Below the pieces are notes generated by a model. The model did not search any database and had not been told where the DNA came from. It saw only the letters and a list, made by a program, of their open reading frames with translations. DNA of 64,000 bases from Nocardioides eburneiflavus (lineage in GTDB: Bacteria > Actinomycetota > Actinomycetes > Propionibacteriales > Nocardioidaceae): contig NZ_SRRO01000001.1 in NCBI RefSeq assembly GCF_004785795.1, positions 2,542,001 through 2,606,000 of the forward strand, read 5' to 3'. Shown here one piece after another: positions 1 to 7,829 of this stretch (positions within the stretch are counted from its first letter, which is position 1; each line of letters opens with the position of its first letter). Both the position numbers and the translations under genes were made by a program.

Positions 1-5
1 CCGAG

Positions 6-392
6 ATGATGAAGACCCACCCCACCCAGAGCACCATCGACCGCGACCTGCTCGCAGGGTGCGTCGCAGCGTGCGTGGAGTGCGCACAGGCGTGCACTGC
101 GTGCGCGGACGCGTGCCTGGGCGAGGAGATGGTCGCCGAGCTCACGACGTGCATCCGCACCGACCTGGACTGCGCCGACATCTGCGAGACCACCGGTCGC
201 GTGCTGTCTCGCCAGACCGGCTACAACGCGAGCACTACGCGCGCGGTGCTCCAGGCCTGCGCCCAGGCGTGCGCGTCGTGCGCCGAGGAGTGCGAGCAGC
301 ACGCCCAGATGCACGAGCACTGCCGCATCTGCGCCGAGGCGTGCCGTCGCTGCGACGACGCCTGCAACCGCGTCCTGGCTGCCATCGGCTGA
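6..392 (+). CDS. Csp-type four-helix copper storage protein (DUF326)
   Basis: Small all-helical protein of 128 residues with 18 cysteines, mostly in CxxxC and CxxC spacing along four predicted helices (residues 14-40, 45-70, 78-100, 104-126). This is the pattern of the Csp/DUF326 family, whose four-helix bundles fill their core with thiolate-bound Cu(I). There is no Tat or Sec signal, so it should act in the cytosol like Csp3. The first of two adjacent ATG codons is used here; the second is equally possible. It is followed by another metal-associated gene (DUF305) about 100 bases on, and a CopC-CopD/YcnI set lies 3 kb downstream, which supports a copper role. Metal identity is inferred from the family. 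Confidence 0.85.
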   Translation: MMKTHPTQSTIDRDLLAGCVAACVECAQACTACADACLGEEMVAELTTCIRTDLDCADICETTGRVLSRQTGYNASTTRAVLQACAQACASCAEECEQHAQMHEHCRICAEACRRCDDACNRVLAAIG

Positions 393-489
393 GAGCCGAC
401 CTCACCGACGGGTGACCGGTCCTACGGGGTCGGTCACCCGGACCGCCGTGCGCGACCGCACGGCCCACACACTCGAAGGACTGACGATC

Positions 490-1185
490 ATGACTCACCG
501 CAGACAGGACGACCCCCACCCCGACCCCCAGCACGGGGACAACGGCTCCGGCGGCAGCAACCAGGACCACGACGGTCGGCACGAGGCGAAGATGTACGTG
601 CGCTTCGGCCTGATGATCGCCACGTCCACCATTGTGATGTTCGCCCTCACCTACACCAACGCCTTCAGCGTCGACCATGTTCGTTTCAGCGAGGAGCGCG
701 TCTACATGGCGTTGCTCATGGGGGCAGCGATGGCCCTCGTGATGCTGGCGTTCATGTGGGGGATGATGTACCGCAACCGCGCCGTCAACGTCGGCATCGT
801 GGTGGGCGCGCTCGTGCTGGGCGGCACCGCGCTCTACCTGTCCCGCTCACAGGCGCTCGTCGACGACGAGAGCTACATGGACGCGATGATCCCGCACCAC
901 TCGATCGCCATCCTCACGAGCGAGAGAGCCGGCATCGAGGACGTCCGCGTGCGTGAGCTGGCCGCCGGCATCACGGCGGCGCAGCGCAAGGAGATCAAGG
1001 AGATGGACTGGTTGGTCCAGGACATCGAGGAGAACGGTCCGGCCACGACGCAGGAGGAGGCCGAGCAGCGGCCGGTCCCGGACTTCGAGGGCACCGCGAC
1101 CGGTGACGTGGACGGATCGGGGAAGGAGAACGTGCTGCTCCGTGCGCTCTTCTCGTTTCCGTTCCTCGGCCACGGACAGGACTGA
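490..1185 (+). CDS. DUF305 family membrane protein
   Basis: A 231-residue protein with a polar His/Asp-rich N-terminus (1-30), three hydrophobic segments (about 35-55, 75-95, 100-117) and a C-terminal DUF305 domain with the typical YMDAMIPHH motif. DUF305 is a ferritin-like helical domain often found beside copper-handling genes; its activity is not established. The start at 490 is chosen because AAGGA lies at 476-480, nine bases upstream; the open frame extends back to 412 without a ribosome site. Function in copper or redox stress is inferred from the Csp-like gene just upstream. Confidence 0.82.
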   Translation: MTHRRQDDPHPDPQHGDNGSGGSNQDHDGRHEAKMYVRFGLMIATSTIVMFALTYTNAFSVDHVRFSEERVYMALLMGAAMALVMLAFMWGMMYRNRAVNVGIVVGALVLGGTALYLSRSQALVDDESYMDAMIPHHSIAILTSERAGIEDVRVRELAAGITAAQRKEIKEMDWLVQDIEENGPATTQEEAEQRPVPDFEGTATGDVDGSGKENVLLRALFSFPFLGHGQD

Positions 1186-1199
1186 GAGACCTTTGCCGG

Positions 1200-1637
1200 T
1201 CAGTCCGGGATCATGTGCTGCCAGGGCCGGGTCAGCTCGAACCGGCGGCCACTGATCTCGGTGACGTCGATCTCCACGACGTTCCACTTCTCCGTCGCGA
1301 CCCAGGGCCGGAGCGGGACGTTCTCGGCGCGGTGCTCCTCGTCCTCCTCCAGCCGGCGGGCGCGGCCGCGCAGGACCACGCTGGTCGCGTGCTCCTCGAC
1401 GATCTCGTCGACCTCGAACGCCACGTCGGGGTTCATCACCACCCCGAGCAGCTTGGACCCCTCGGCGGTGCGGAACAGCAGCGTGCGCCGGTCGGTCGCG
1501 GGGTCGTGGTCGACGGCGTAGTTGACCGGGGCGATGTGCACCTCGTCGGCCAAGTGGTGCGCCAGCCTGCCGAACTCGCGGCGGCGCAGGAACTCCCAGC
1601 ACTCCTCGGTGCCCAGCTGCGTGATCGGCTCGTCCAT
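1200..1637 (-). CDS. Pyridoxamine 5'-phosphate oxidase-like flavin protein
   Basis: 145-residue split-barrel protein of the PPOX/FMN-binding family. Residues 12-30 (CWEFLRRREFGRLAHH) and the following beta strands with the VAFEVDE segment are typical of the actinobacterial proteins annotated as pyridoxamine 5'-phosphate oxidase family, many of which bind F420 or FMN or heme rather than making PLP. It is transcribed away from a universal stress protein gene, a pairing common in DosR-type dormancy regulons. Start placed at the ATG at 1637 because the upstream frame is Arg/Pro-rich shadow. Substrate is unknown. Confidence 0.8.
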   Translation of the reverse strand: MDEPITQLGTEECWEFLRRREFGRLAHHLADEVHIAPVNYAVDHDPATDRRTLLFRTAEGSKLLGVVMNPDVAFEVDEIVEEHATSVVLRGRARRLEEDEEHRAENVPLRPWVATEKWNVVEIDVTEISGRRFELTRPWQHMIPD

Positions 1638-1672
1638 GCCAGGAACGTACGGCGTCCGGCTGCTCGCGGGCA

Positions 1673-1686
1673 GGGCCGTTGGGCCC
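1673..1686. promoter_or_regulatory. DosR/OsdR-like palindrome candidate
   Basis: GGGCCGTTGGGCCC, an inverted repeat with GGGCC/GGCCC arms, sits in the 107-base gap between the divergent PPOX-like and universal stress genes. It resembles the GGGCCGATCGGCCC-type sites reported for the Streptomyces DosR homologue. Both neighbours belong to families typical of such regulons. The match is from memory and the regulator gene is not in the window. Confidence 0.4.
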
Positions 1687-1744
1687 CTCCGGCAAGGGTC
1701 CAAGTCACCTGTCCGGAGCGGGGCGCCGCGACGACGCTGGAGGC

Positions 1745-2569
1745 ATGGAGACCAGACCGATCCTCGTCGCGTACGACGGCTCGCCCGACGCCGAGCTCGC
1801 CCTCCGCTGGGCCGCCGAGGAGGCCCGCGCCACGGGGACAGGACTCCACGTCGTGGTGGTCGACGACGTCGTCACCTCGCCGTGGGGCCTGGCCGTCGCC
1901 CACCACGGCGAGGAGGTCCTGGCCGGTGCCGGCGCCGCCGTGTCCGACGCGGTGCCCGACGTGGTCCTCGAGACCCGCGTCGGCCACGTGATGGAGGAGC
2001 TGCTGCGAGCCTCGGAGTCCGCATCGACGGTGGTCGTCGGGAGCCGCGGCCACGGGCGGGCCGAGGACCTCCTGATCGGCTCGGTGAGCCAGCACCTGGC
2101 CCGGCACGCCACCTGCCCGGTCGCGGTCGTACGCCCCACGCACACCGAGGGCTCGCGACGCATCGTGGTGGGCATTGACGGCTCGGAGGCCAGCTCGCAG
2201 GCGCTCGAGCACGCCTGCCGGCGCGCCGAGCGGACGGGTGAGGCGGTGACCGCGATCCACGCGTGGGACGAGCACGCCCCGTCCACCGACGTCTGGAGCA
2301 GCGAGCCCCGGGTGATCGACTCGTTGCCGCACCGGCAGCTCCTGCTCGCCGAGAGCGTCGCCGGTGTCCGCACCGACCACCCCGACGTCGAGCTCGAGCA
2401 GGAGGCCGTGCCCGTCGCGCCCGTGCGCTGCCTGGCCGACGCCTCGCGCAGTGCCTCCCTGCTGGTGGTGGGCTCGCACGGGCTCGGGTTCTTCGGCGGC
2501 CTGCTGCTCGGCTCGGTCAGCCAGGGCGTGCTGCAGCGCGCGGAGTGCCCGGTCGTCGTGGTGCGCTGA
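1745..2569 (+). CDS. Tandem universal stress protein (two Usp domains)
   Basis: 274 residues forming two UspA-like Rossmann domains (about 1-137 and 140-274). Each starts with a beta strand ending in an Asp (LVAYDGS, VVGIDGS) and closes with the ATP-binding loop G-x2-G-x9-G-S/T (VVGSRGHGR...GSVSQ and VVGSHGLGF...GSVSQ). ATP-binding tandem Usp proteins act in the cytosol in hypoxia or starvation responses in actinobacteria. The ATG at 1745 begins the first strand directly; GGAGG at 1739-1743 is too close to serve as an ordinary ribosome site, so the transcript may be leaderless. Confidence 0.9.
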   Translation: METRPILVAYDGSPDAELALRWAAEEARATGTGLHVVVVDDVVTSPWGLAVAHHGEEVLAGAGAAVSDAVPDVVLETRVGHVMEELLRASESASTVVVGSRGHGRAEDLLIGSVSQHLARHATCPVAVVRPTHTEGSRRIVVGIDGSEASSQALEHACRRAERTGEAVTAIHAWDEHAPSTDVWSSEPRVIDSLPHRQLLLAESVAGVRTDHPDVELEQEAVPVAPVRCLADASRSASLLVVGSHGLGFFGGLLLGSVSQGVLQRAECPVVVVR

Positions 2570-2590
2570 ACCGGTCGGCATACTGGCGGC

Positions 2591-3430
2591 GTGATCCGAT
2601 CCGTGGCCGGTCCGGCGTCCGTCGTGGCGGCGGCCGCCCTCCTGGCGGGCTGCAGCTCCGACGACGGCCAGGTCGAGGCCGACCACACCCACGCCCCCGG
2701 CCAGGGCCACACGTCCCTCGCCGTCGGTGACGGCACCCGCGTGAGCGAGGTCGGCTACTCGCTGGCCGGCCTCCAGGTCCGCGAGCAGCCGGACGGCACC
2801 GGAGAGCTCCGGTTCCGGATCGACGACTTCGACGGCGAGCCGGTGACCGACTACGTCGAGGAGCTCACCAAGGAGCTGCACCTCTACGTCGTCAACGACG
2901 ACCTCACGGTCTTCCGGCACCTGCACCCCACCCGCGACGACGACGGCACGTGGACCGCGACCTTCGACGTGCCCGACGCCGGCGGCTACCGCGTCGTGAC
3001 GGAGTTCATCGCCGTCGACGAGGGCGGCAACGGCGACCACGTGGTGCTCGGCCGCCCCCTCGCACTGCCACCGGGCGACCCGGGCGACACCGCAGCCGAG
3101 GACCGCGCGGTGAGCGTGACGGTCTCCGAGGCACCGACCACCGGGGCCAACGGCGAGCTGCGCCTCGTGGTGCGCGACGCCGCCGGCGAGCCCGTCAGCC
3201 TCGGCACCTACCTCGGCACCTGGGCCCACGTCACCGGCTTCCACCGCGAGACCGGCGCGATGGTGCACCTGCACCCGCTCGGCGCGCCCGAGGTCACCGA
3301 GGACGGCTCCGAGCTCACCTTCCACGCCGAGATCCCCGACCCCGGCGACTACCGCCTGTTCGTGCAGACCCGCGTCGACGGCTTCCTGCACACCGTGCCG
3401 GTCGAGCTCACGGTCGCACCGTCAGCCTGA
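2591..3430 (+). CDS. Secreted lipoprotein with paired HLHP motifs
   Basis: 279-residue predicted lipoprotein. The signal peptide ends in a lipobox (LLAGC, Cys21) followed by Ser and Asp residues. The mature part carries an N-terminal His-rich stretch (HTHAPGQGH) and two beta-rich halves, each containing an HLHP motif (near residues 114 and 224), suggesting a duplicated immunoglobulin-like or YtkA/FixH-like fold. The start is GTG at 2591. It is convergent with the CopC-CopD gene and their 3' ends overlap by 23 bases. Extracytoplasmic metal (copper) binding is inferred from the histidines and neighbours; no catalytic motif is visible. Confidence 0.68.
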   Translation: MIRSVAGPASVVAAAALLAGCSSDDGQVEADHTHAPGQGHTSLAVGDGTRVSEVGYSLAGLQVREQPDGTGELRFRIDDFDGEPVTDYVEELTKELHLYVVNDDLTVFRHLHPTRDDDGTWTATFDVPDAGGYRVVTEFIAVDEGGNGDHVVLGRPLALPPGDPGDTAAEDRAVSVTVSEAPTTGANGELRLVVRDAAGEPVSLGTYLGTWAHVTGFHRETGAMVHLHPLGAPEVTEDGSELTFHAEIPDPGDYRLFVQTRVDGFLHTVPVELTVAPSA

Positions 3431-5096
3431 CCGTCGTCACCGGGTTCTCGAAGCGGCTCAGCGGGATGCCGACCTGCACCTCCCACACGCCCGCGCGCGG
3501 CACCACCACCTCCCCGCGATAGGTCCCCTCCGCGATCGGGACCACCGTCACCGTGCCGATGTCGAGGCCGTCGGTGCGCAGCTCGACGACGGGGTGCACG
3601 GGCGGGTCGTACGGCTCGCCGGTCGCGTCCTGCACCTGCACGAGCAGGGTGTTGGTGCCCGTACGGCGCGGGTCCATGACCGCCAGCACCCGCAGGTCGC
3701 CCGCGGTGGCGGCGCCGACCCCCGTGGCGCCCGGAACGGGGGTCACCGGGGCGGGGCGCGGCGACTGGTTGACCAGGACACCCGTCACGCCGAGCAGCAC
3801 CACGAGCAGCACGGCCTCGACGCGGACCGTACGGGTCACCGCCGCGGCAGCGCGCTCGCGGTCGCCGAACCCGACGGCCGCCTCGACGGCCGGCAGGGTG
3901 CGCCAGCGGTTCCAGCCCCCGAGGCTCGCGACGACCAGCGCGATCGCGACCTTGCCCAGCAGCAGCCAGCCGTACGCCGTCCCCACGAGCCCGCCCCACG
4001 AGCCGAGGATCCGCCAGCCGAGGAACGTGCCGGTCACCGCGACCGCCAGCAGCACGCCGCCCGCGATCGTCGAGAAGCGGGCGAGCGCCCGCGCCGCCAG
4101 CGCCTCGCGCCCGGCGAGAGCACGCAGCGAGAGCGCCAGCCCGACCAGGCCGCCGAGCCACACCGCGCCGGCCACGAGGTGCAGCACGTCGGCGGCGACC
4201 AGCAGCGGGGACGGCGCGAACGCGCGGGTGTGGCCGACGAGCGAGGGGCCCGCCAGCGCGAGCCCGGCTCCGGCGACGAGCAGCCGGCCCGCGGTGCGGT
4301 CCGGGGCTGTGTCGGCCGACGACCGGACCGCGAGGGCGAGCCCGACCAGCACCAGGGCGGCGCTCACCAGCTCGTTGGTGACGAGCCCGGGGTCGAAGGC
4401 GGCGACGAGGTCGCCGAGCTCGAGGCCCTGGCCGTAGACGGAGGCGATCGGCACCTGCAGGACCGCACCCGCGGCGCCCACCCCGGCGGCCACCGTCAGC
4501 AGGCGCCGGAGCCGGCGCCGGACATCGGTGCCCGCCCACGAGCGGGGAAGGACCAGCGCGGTGAAGAGTGCGAGGCCCGCGGCGACGAGCAGGCCGACGA
4601 GCGCGGCGACGGTGACCACGTCGCGCACCACCGTGACCACGGCCGACGAGGACTCCGGCTCCGGCGGGGCCGCGACGTCGGCGCTGGGGGCGCCGACCGA
4701 GAAGGTCAGCGCACCCGAGATCGGGTGACCGTCGCCCGAGAGCACGTTCCACGACACGACGTAGGTGCCGTCCTCGAGCCCGGCCGCGTCGGTGAGCCCG
4801 ACGGTCACCTCGGCGCCAGTGGCGCCGGCGGTCGACGCGACGGGGTCACCCGCGGCGTCGTAGACGGCGATCTCCTGCGAGGTCAGGCGCACCGGCTCGT
4901 TGAAGGTCAGGGTGACGGTCTCGGGGGCCGTCCCGACGACCGCGCCCTCGGCGGGATCGGTCTCGACCAGCTCGGCGTGGGCCGCGGCCGGTGAGCCGCC
5001 GAGCACGACGAGTGCGAGCGCGACCAGCGCCGCGGACACCGGGCCCCACCAGTGAGGGGCCCGGGGGCGCGGTGCCGGTCGCGCGTGCGGGATCAC
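3408..5096 (-). CDS. Copper resistance CopC-CopD fusion protein
   Basis: 562 residues. A signal peptide (1-39) ends AAA, so the mature chain begins with His40, the residue that forms the Cu(II) site in CopC proteins; the second CopC signature GDGHPISG lies near residue 121. The CopC domain (40-133) is followed by a CopD-type integral membrane domain with about eight helices (150-430) and a periplasmic C-terminal beta domain resembling YtkA/FixH (450-562). Such fusions (YcnJ-like) move or buffer copper at the membrane. It starts at GTG with a 4-base GTGA overlap with the upstream ycnI-like gene, so the two are translationally coupled. Confidence 0.92.
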   Translation of the reverse strand: MIPHARPAPRPRAPHWWGPVSAALVALALVVLGGSPAAAHAELVETDPAEGAVVGTAPETVTLTFNEPVRLTSQEIAVYDAAGDPVASTAGATGAEVTVGLTDAAGLEDGTYVVSWNVLSGDGHPISGALTFSVGAPSADVAAPPEPESSSAVVTVVRDVVTVAALVGLLVAAGLALFTALVLPRSWAGTDVRRRLRRLLTVAAGVGAAGAVLQVPIASVYGQGLELGDLVAAFDPGLVTNELVSAALVLVGLALAVRSSADTAPDRTAGRLLVAGAGLALAGPSLVGHTRAFAPSPLLVAADVLHLVAGAVWLGGLVGLALSLRALAGREALAARALARFSTIAGGVLLAVAVTGTFLGWRILGSWGGLVGTAYGWLLLGKVAIALVVASLGGWNRWRTLPAVEAAVGFGDRERAAAAVTRTVRVEAVLLVVLLGVTGVLVNQSPRPAPVTPVPGATGVGAATAGDLRVLAVMDPRRTGTNTLLVQVQDATGEPYDPPVHPVVELRTDGLDIGTVTVVPIAEGTYRGEVVVPRAGVWEVQVGIPLSRFENPVTTVRLTVRP

Positions 5097-5806
5097 GCCG
5101 ACGTGCGCGTCCGGGCCAGGGCGACCCCGCCGGCGGCGAGGCCCAGCAGCCCGGCGAGCAGGCCGGCCCAGCCGAGCGCGGAGGAGCCTGCGTCCGGCGT
5201 GCCAGCCTCGGCAGGATCGCCCGCGTCGTCGCTGCTCTGATCGCCGGCGCCGTGCGCGTCGTCACCGGCGGCCGGGAGGATCTCGAACCCGGGGGCCGGA
5301 TTGTCGAGCTCGTCGGCGTCCTGGCCCTCGGCCGGGACCTCGACCCAGCCGGTCTCGCCCTCCTGGCAGGTCTGGACCGTCGGGAAGGTCAGCATCTCGC
5401 CCTCCGCGTCGGGCAGCTGGAACGACAGCTCGAAGGTGTCGCGCTGGCCCTCGGGGAGCGGGGTGTCGGCGGTGTAGACGATCGAGCCGACGCGCTCGGT
5501 CACCTCGTTGCCGTGTGCGTCGGCCACCGGCTCGTCGAGGTCGACCATGGTCTTCTCGACCTCGTAGTAGGGGTTGCGGGTCGGGGTCACCGCGAGCACC
5601 GACTCGGGCACCTGGATCTCGATGCTCGTGGTCGGCGAGCCCTCGCAGCCGTGGCCCACGCTGAACGTGACGACCGTGTAGGCGCCGGCGGCGGCGGTCG
5701 ACGGGGTCGCGGTCACGTGCGCGGCCGCGGGTGCGGCGAGCGAGAGGGCGATGGCCGCGGTGGCGGCCGGGAGCGCGCCGAGGCGCGCGATCGTACGGAT
5801 GGACAT
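5093..5806 (-). CDS. YcnI family (DUF1775) copper-binding membrane-anchored protein
   Basis: 237 residues. The signal peptide (1-29, ending APAAA) leaves His30 at the mature N-terminus; YcnI domains bind Cu(II) through that histidine and a conserved Trp, here plausibly the Trp in TGWVEVP. The DUF1775 domain spans about 30-170, followed by an acidic, disordered linker and a single C-terminal helix (about 207-228) with an Arg-rich end, giving a surface-anchored protein. The start at 5806 is set by an AGGAG sequence four bases upstream. It is directly upstream of copCD, which it overlaps by 4 bases, the usual partner for this family. Confidence 0.9.
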   Translation of the reverse strand: MSIRTIARLGALPAATAAIALSLAAPAAAHVTATPSTAAAGAYTVVTFSVGHGCEGSPTTSIEIQVPESVLAVTPTRNPYYEVEKTMVDLDEPVADAHGNEVTERVGSIVYTADTPLPEGQRDTFELSFQLPDAEGEMLTFPTVQTCQEGETGWVEVPAEGQDADELDNPAPGFEILPAAGDDAHGAGDQSSDDAGDPAEAGTPDAGSSALGWAGLLAGLLGLAAGGVALARTRTSA

Positions 5807-5868
5807 GTCTCTCCTGAGGATGGTGGTGCGGTCTGGGGTCGCGTGCGCCACCCGAGCCCGGACCGGGC

Positions 5869-6408
5869 TCAGGTCGGCAGGACCGTCAGGGGCGGACCGC
5901 GTCGCGGAGAGACGAGCAGGTGGACGAGCGAGGGGTGCCGGTGGTCCCCGGCCGGCATCGCGGGAGCCTCGGCCAGGACGGGCGGCGCGGGCCGCGCGTG
6001 CAGCGCGACTGCGTACGTCCCCGCGCGACGACCCGCCCACCACAGCGCGGCGGTGAGCAGCGTGACGAACGCGTGCGCCGCGACCATCTGCCCCGTCCAG
6101 CCCGCTCCGGGCTGGGCCGTGGTGCCGTGGTCGTGGGTCGCGACGAGGCCGAAGGACTCGTGCACGCCGAGCTGGGCAGCCGCGACGAGCGGCAGCAGGG
6201 CCCACGCCGGCACGTCACGGCGGAAGACCAGCACGCTGCCAGCGAGGACGACGGCGGCGACGAGGAGCAGCCCCGGGCCGGTCGGGACGTCGCCACCGGC
6301 CCACGTGTGCGCCCCGGCGGCACCTGCCACCGCGACGGCGGTCGCCGTGGCGGAGCGGGCGAGGGCGTACGGCGCGTGCCCGCGCACCACCCCCGCCTCC
6401 CAGCTCAC
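5869..6408 (-). CDS. Small membrane protein upstream of ycnI-copCD
   Basis: 179 residues with four likely hydrophobic helices (about 18-36, 44-62, 67-85, 108-126) and a His-containing loop (THDHG). Similar short membrane proteins sit upstream of YcnI/CopC genes in actinobacteria, but I do not know a defined function. GTG start at 6408. It is 62 bases upstream of the ycnI-like gene on the same strand and is probably the first gene of that operon. A role in copper handling is an inference from position only. Confidence 0.6.
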   Translation of the reverse strand: MSWEAGVVRGHAPYALARSATATAVAVAGAAGAHTWAGGDVPTGPGLLLVAAVVLAGSVLVFRRDVPAWALLPLVAAAQLGVHESFGLVATHDHGTTAQPGAGWTGQMVAAHAFVTLLTAALWWAGRRAGTYAVALHARPAPPVLAEAPAMPAGDHRHPSLVHLLVSPRRGPPLTVLPT

Positions 6409-6477
6409 CCGGTCATGGTCCCAGACCCGGGCGCGACGCGTGCCGGGGGGCGCTCCGTCCTGTGTCCTGCGGTCGGG

Positions 6478-6933
6478 CTACCAGCCGTTCGTGCGGCGTC
6501 GGTAGTCGGCGCGGCCGTGGGAGTGCGCCTGGTGCGGCTGGTGCGGCTGGTGTGGCCGGTGTGGAGAGGCCGCCCCGTGCCGTCGCATGCGGAACCAGAG
6601 CAGCGGGAAGACCAACAGCCAGAACGGCACCTCGGTGAGCACGCTCAGCACGACCAGCACGGCGATGACCGGCAGGAGCGGCGGCCGGAAGCGGGAGCCC
6701 GCCGGTCGCCGCGTGCGCGCCGGCGCGCGGCTCGGCTGCGGTGCCTGCATCCGGGGCAGGTCGTTGAAGAGCAGCGCGAGGTCGGCGCGGGTGCGGGCGG
6801 TCCAGATGGCGTCGAGCCGCTCGTCGTACTCCTCGTGGTCGAGGCGCCCGTCGGCGTAGTGCATCGCCAGGTCCGCCATCGCGCGCTCGCGGTCGCTGTC
6901 GGCGATGCGCAGGCGGGGATCGGGCTGGCTCAT
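6478..6933 (-). CDS. DUF1707 SHOCT-like membrane protein
   Basis: 151 residues. The N-terminal DUF1707 domain (8-60) has the hallmark RIADSDRERA and GRLDHEEYDERLD segments with a zinc-ribbon-free SHOCT-like helical fold. It is followed by a Pro/Arg linker, two hydrophobic segments (about 86-116) and a tail of repeated PHQ units rich in His. DUF1707 proteins are common in actinobacteria and of unknown function. Its ATG overlaps the stop of the upstream PadR gene (ATGA at 6930-6933), so the two are co-translated and probably controlled by that repressor. Confidence 0.85.
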   Translation of the reverse strand: MSQPDPRLRIADSDRERAMADLAMHYADGRLDHEEYDERLDAIWTARTRADLALLFNDLPRMQAPQPSRAPARTRRPAGSRFRPPLLPVIAVLVVLSVLTEVPFWLLVFPLLWFRMRRHGAASPHRPHQPHQPHQAHSHGRADYRRRTNGW

Positions 6934-7664
6934 CGCACCCCGTCCCGTCCGCCGTCCCGCCCGTCCGCGAGGATGCCGTAGAGCCGGCGCCGGGTGTCGA
7001 CGAGCACGTCGAGGGCGGCCTTCTTCTGCTGGTCCGAGCCCTGGGTCGCGAGCTGCCAGACCGCGCTGACGACCTGCCCGATCTCGCTCTTGATGTCGGC
7101 GTGGCCGGACGGCTGGTCGGCCACCGGCTGCTCGGTGGGGGTGAAGGGCGCCCACACGGCCGCGAGCTCGTCGGTGTTGCCCTCGGCCCACGCGACGCCC
7201 GAGTCCGTCAGCCGGATCGTGCGACGGCCGCGCTCGTCGTCGGACTCCACGAGGCCCTCGTCCTGCAGTTGCTGGATCGTGGGATAGACGGAGCCGGGGG
7301 AGGGCCGCCACTCGCCGTGGCTGAGCTCGGCGATCTCCTGGATCACCTGGTAGCCGTTGATCGGCTCGTCGGCCTGCCGGGCCCGGTGCAGCACGTCGAT
7401 GATCGCGGTGCGTACGTCTCCGCGGCGCACCCGCGCCCCGCGCTGCTGTGGCCGCTGGGGGGCGGTGGCGAAGCCGAAGATCTCGCCGAGCCACGGCGGG
7501 GGCCCTCCCGCCCGTCGGCCGCGGGCGCTGCCGCCGGTCGAGAACGCCTGGCTCCAGCCGCTCCAGTCGGGGTTGCCGCTCGGGCGGCGGTAGTCGCGCT
7601 CGCCGCGCTCGGTGCTGTCGTCGTCGTTGCCGGGCCAGTCGGCTCCGGGCCAGTGGTGTCCCAT
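6930..7664 (-). CDS. PadR family transcriptional regulator
   Basis: 244 residues. After an 80-residue Gly/Pro-rich N-terminal extension that includes WLGEIFGF, a PadR winged helix spans about 84-160; NGYQVIQEI, SPGSVYPTIQQLQDEGLV and the wing are diagnostic. The C-terminal part (175-244) is a helical dimerisation region of the long (subfamily 1) type. The long N-terminal extension is common in the actinobacterial proteins located beside DUF1707 or membrane genes. GGGAG lies nine bases before the ATG. A phased TATCG array 46-82 bases upstream is a good candidate for autoregulation. Confidence 0.9.
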   Translation of the reverse strand: MGHHWPGADWPGNDDDSTERGERDYRRPSGNPDWSGWSQAFSTGGSARGRRAGGPPPWLGEIFGFATAPQRPQQRGARVRRGDVRTAIIDVLHRARQADEPINGYQVIQEIAELSHGEWRPSPGSVYPTIQQLQDEGLVESDDERGRRTIRLTDSGVAWAEGNTDELAAVWAPFTPTEQPVADQPSGHADIKSEIGQVVSAVWQLATQGSDQQKKAALDVLVDTRRRLYGILADGRDGGRDGVR

Positions 7665-7709
7665 GGTGGTGCTCCCTCGGATCGTGCTGGATGCTGAATG
7701 CTCGTGATG

Positions 7710-7746
7710 TATCGCAGACCTATCGGTGACCTATCGCGATATATCG
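7710..7746. promoter_or_regulatory. Phased TATCG array, candidate PadR operator
   Basis: Four TATCG pentamers start at 7710, 7721, 7732 and 7742, spaced 11, 11 and 10 bases. The first two lie in the near-repeats TATCGCAGACC and TATCGGTGACC; the last two form overlapping palindromes TATCGCGATA (7732-7741) and CGATATATCG (7737-7746). The array lies upstream of padR. The palindromes resemble the TA-rich sites of PadR repressors; the one-turn phasing suggests cooperative binding on one DNA face. Confidence 0.6.
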
Positions 7747-7829
7747 TGAGCGTACGCCGCGTGGAGGGCGCGGACAAGGGCCAGGCGGACGTACGCACGA
7801 CAGCACCGCCGCGCCGCCCGTGCCGCGGG

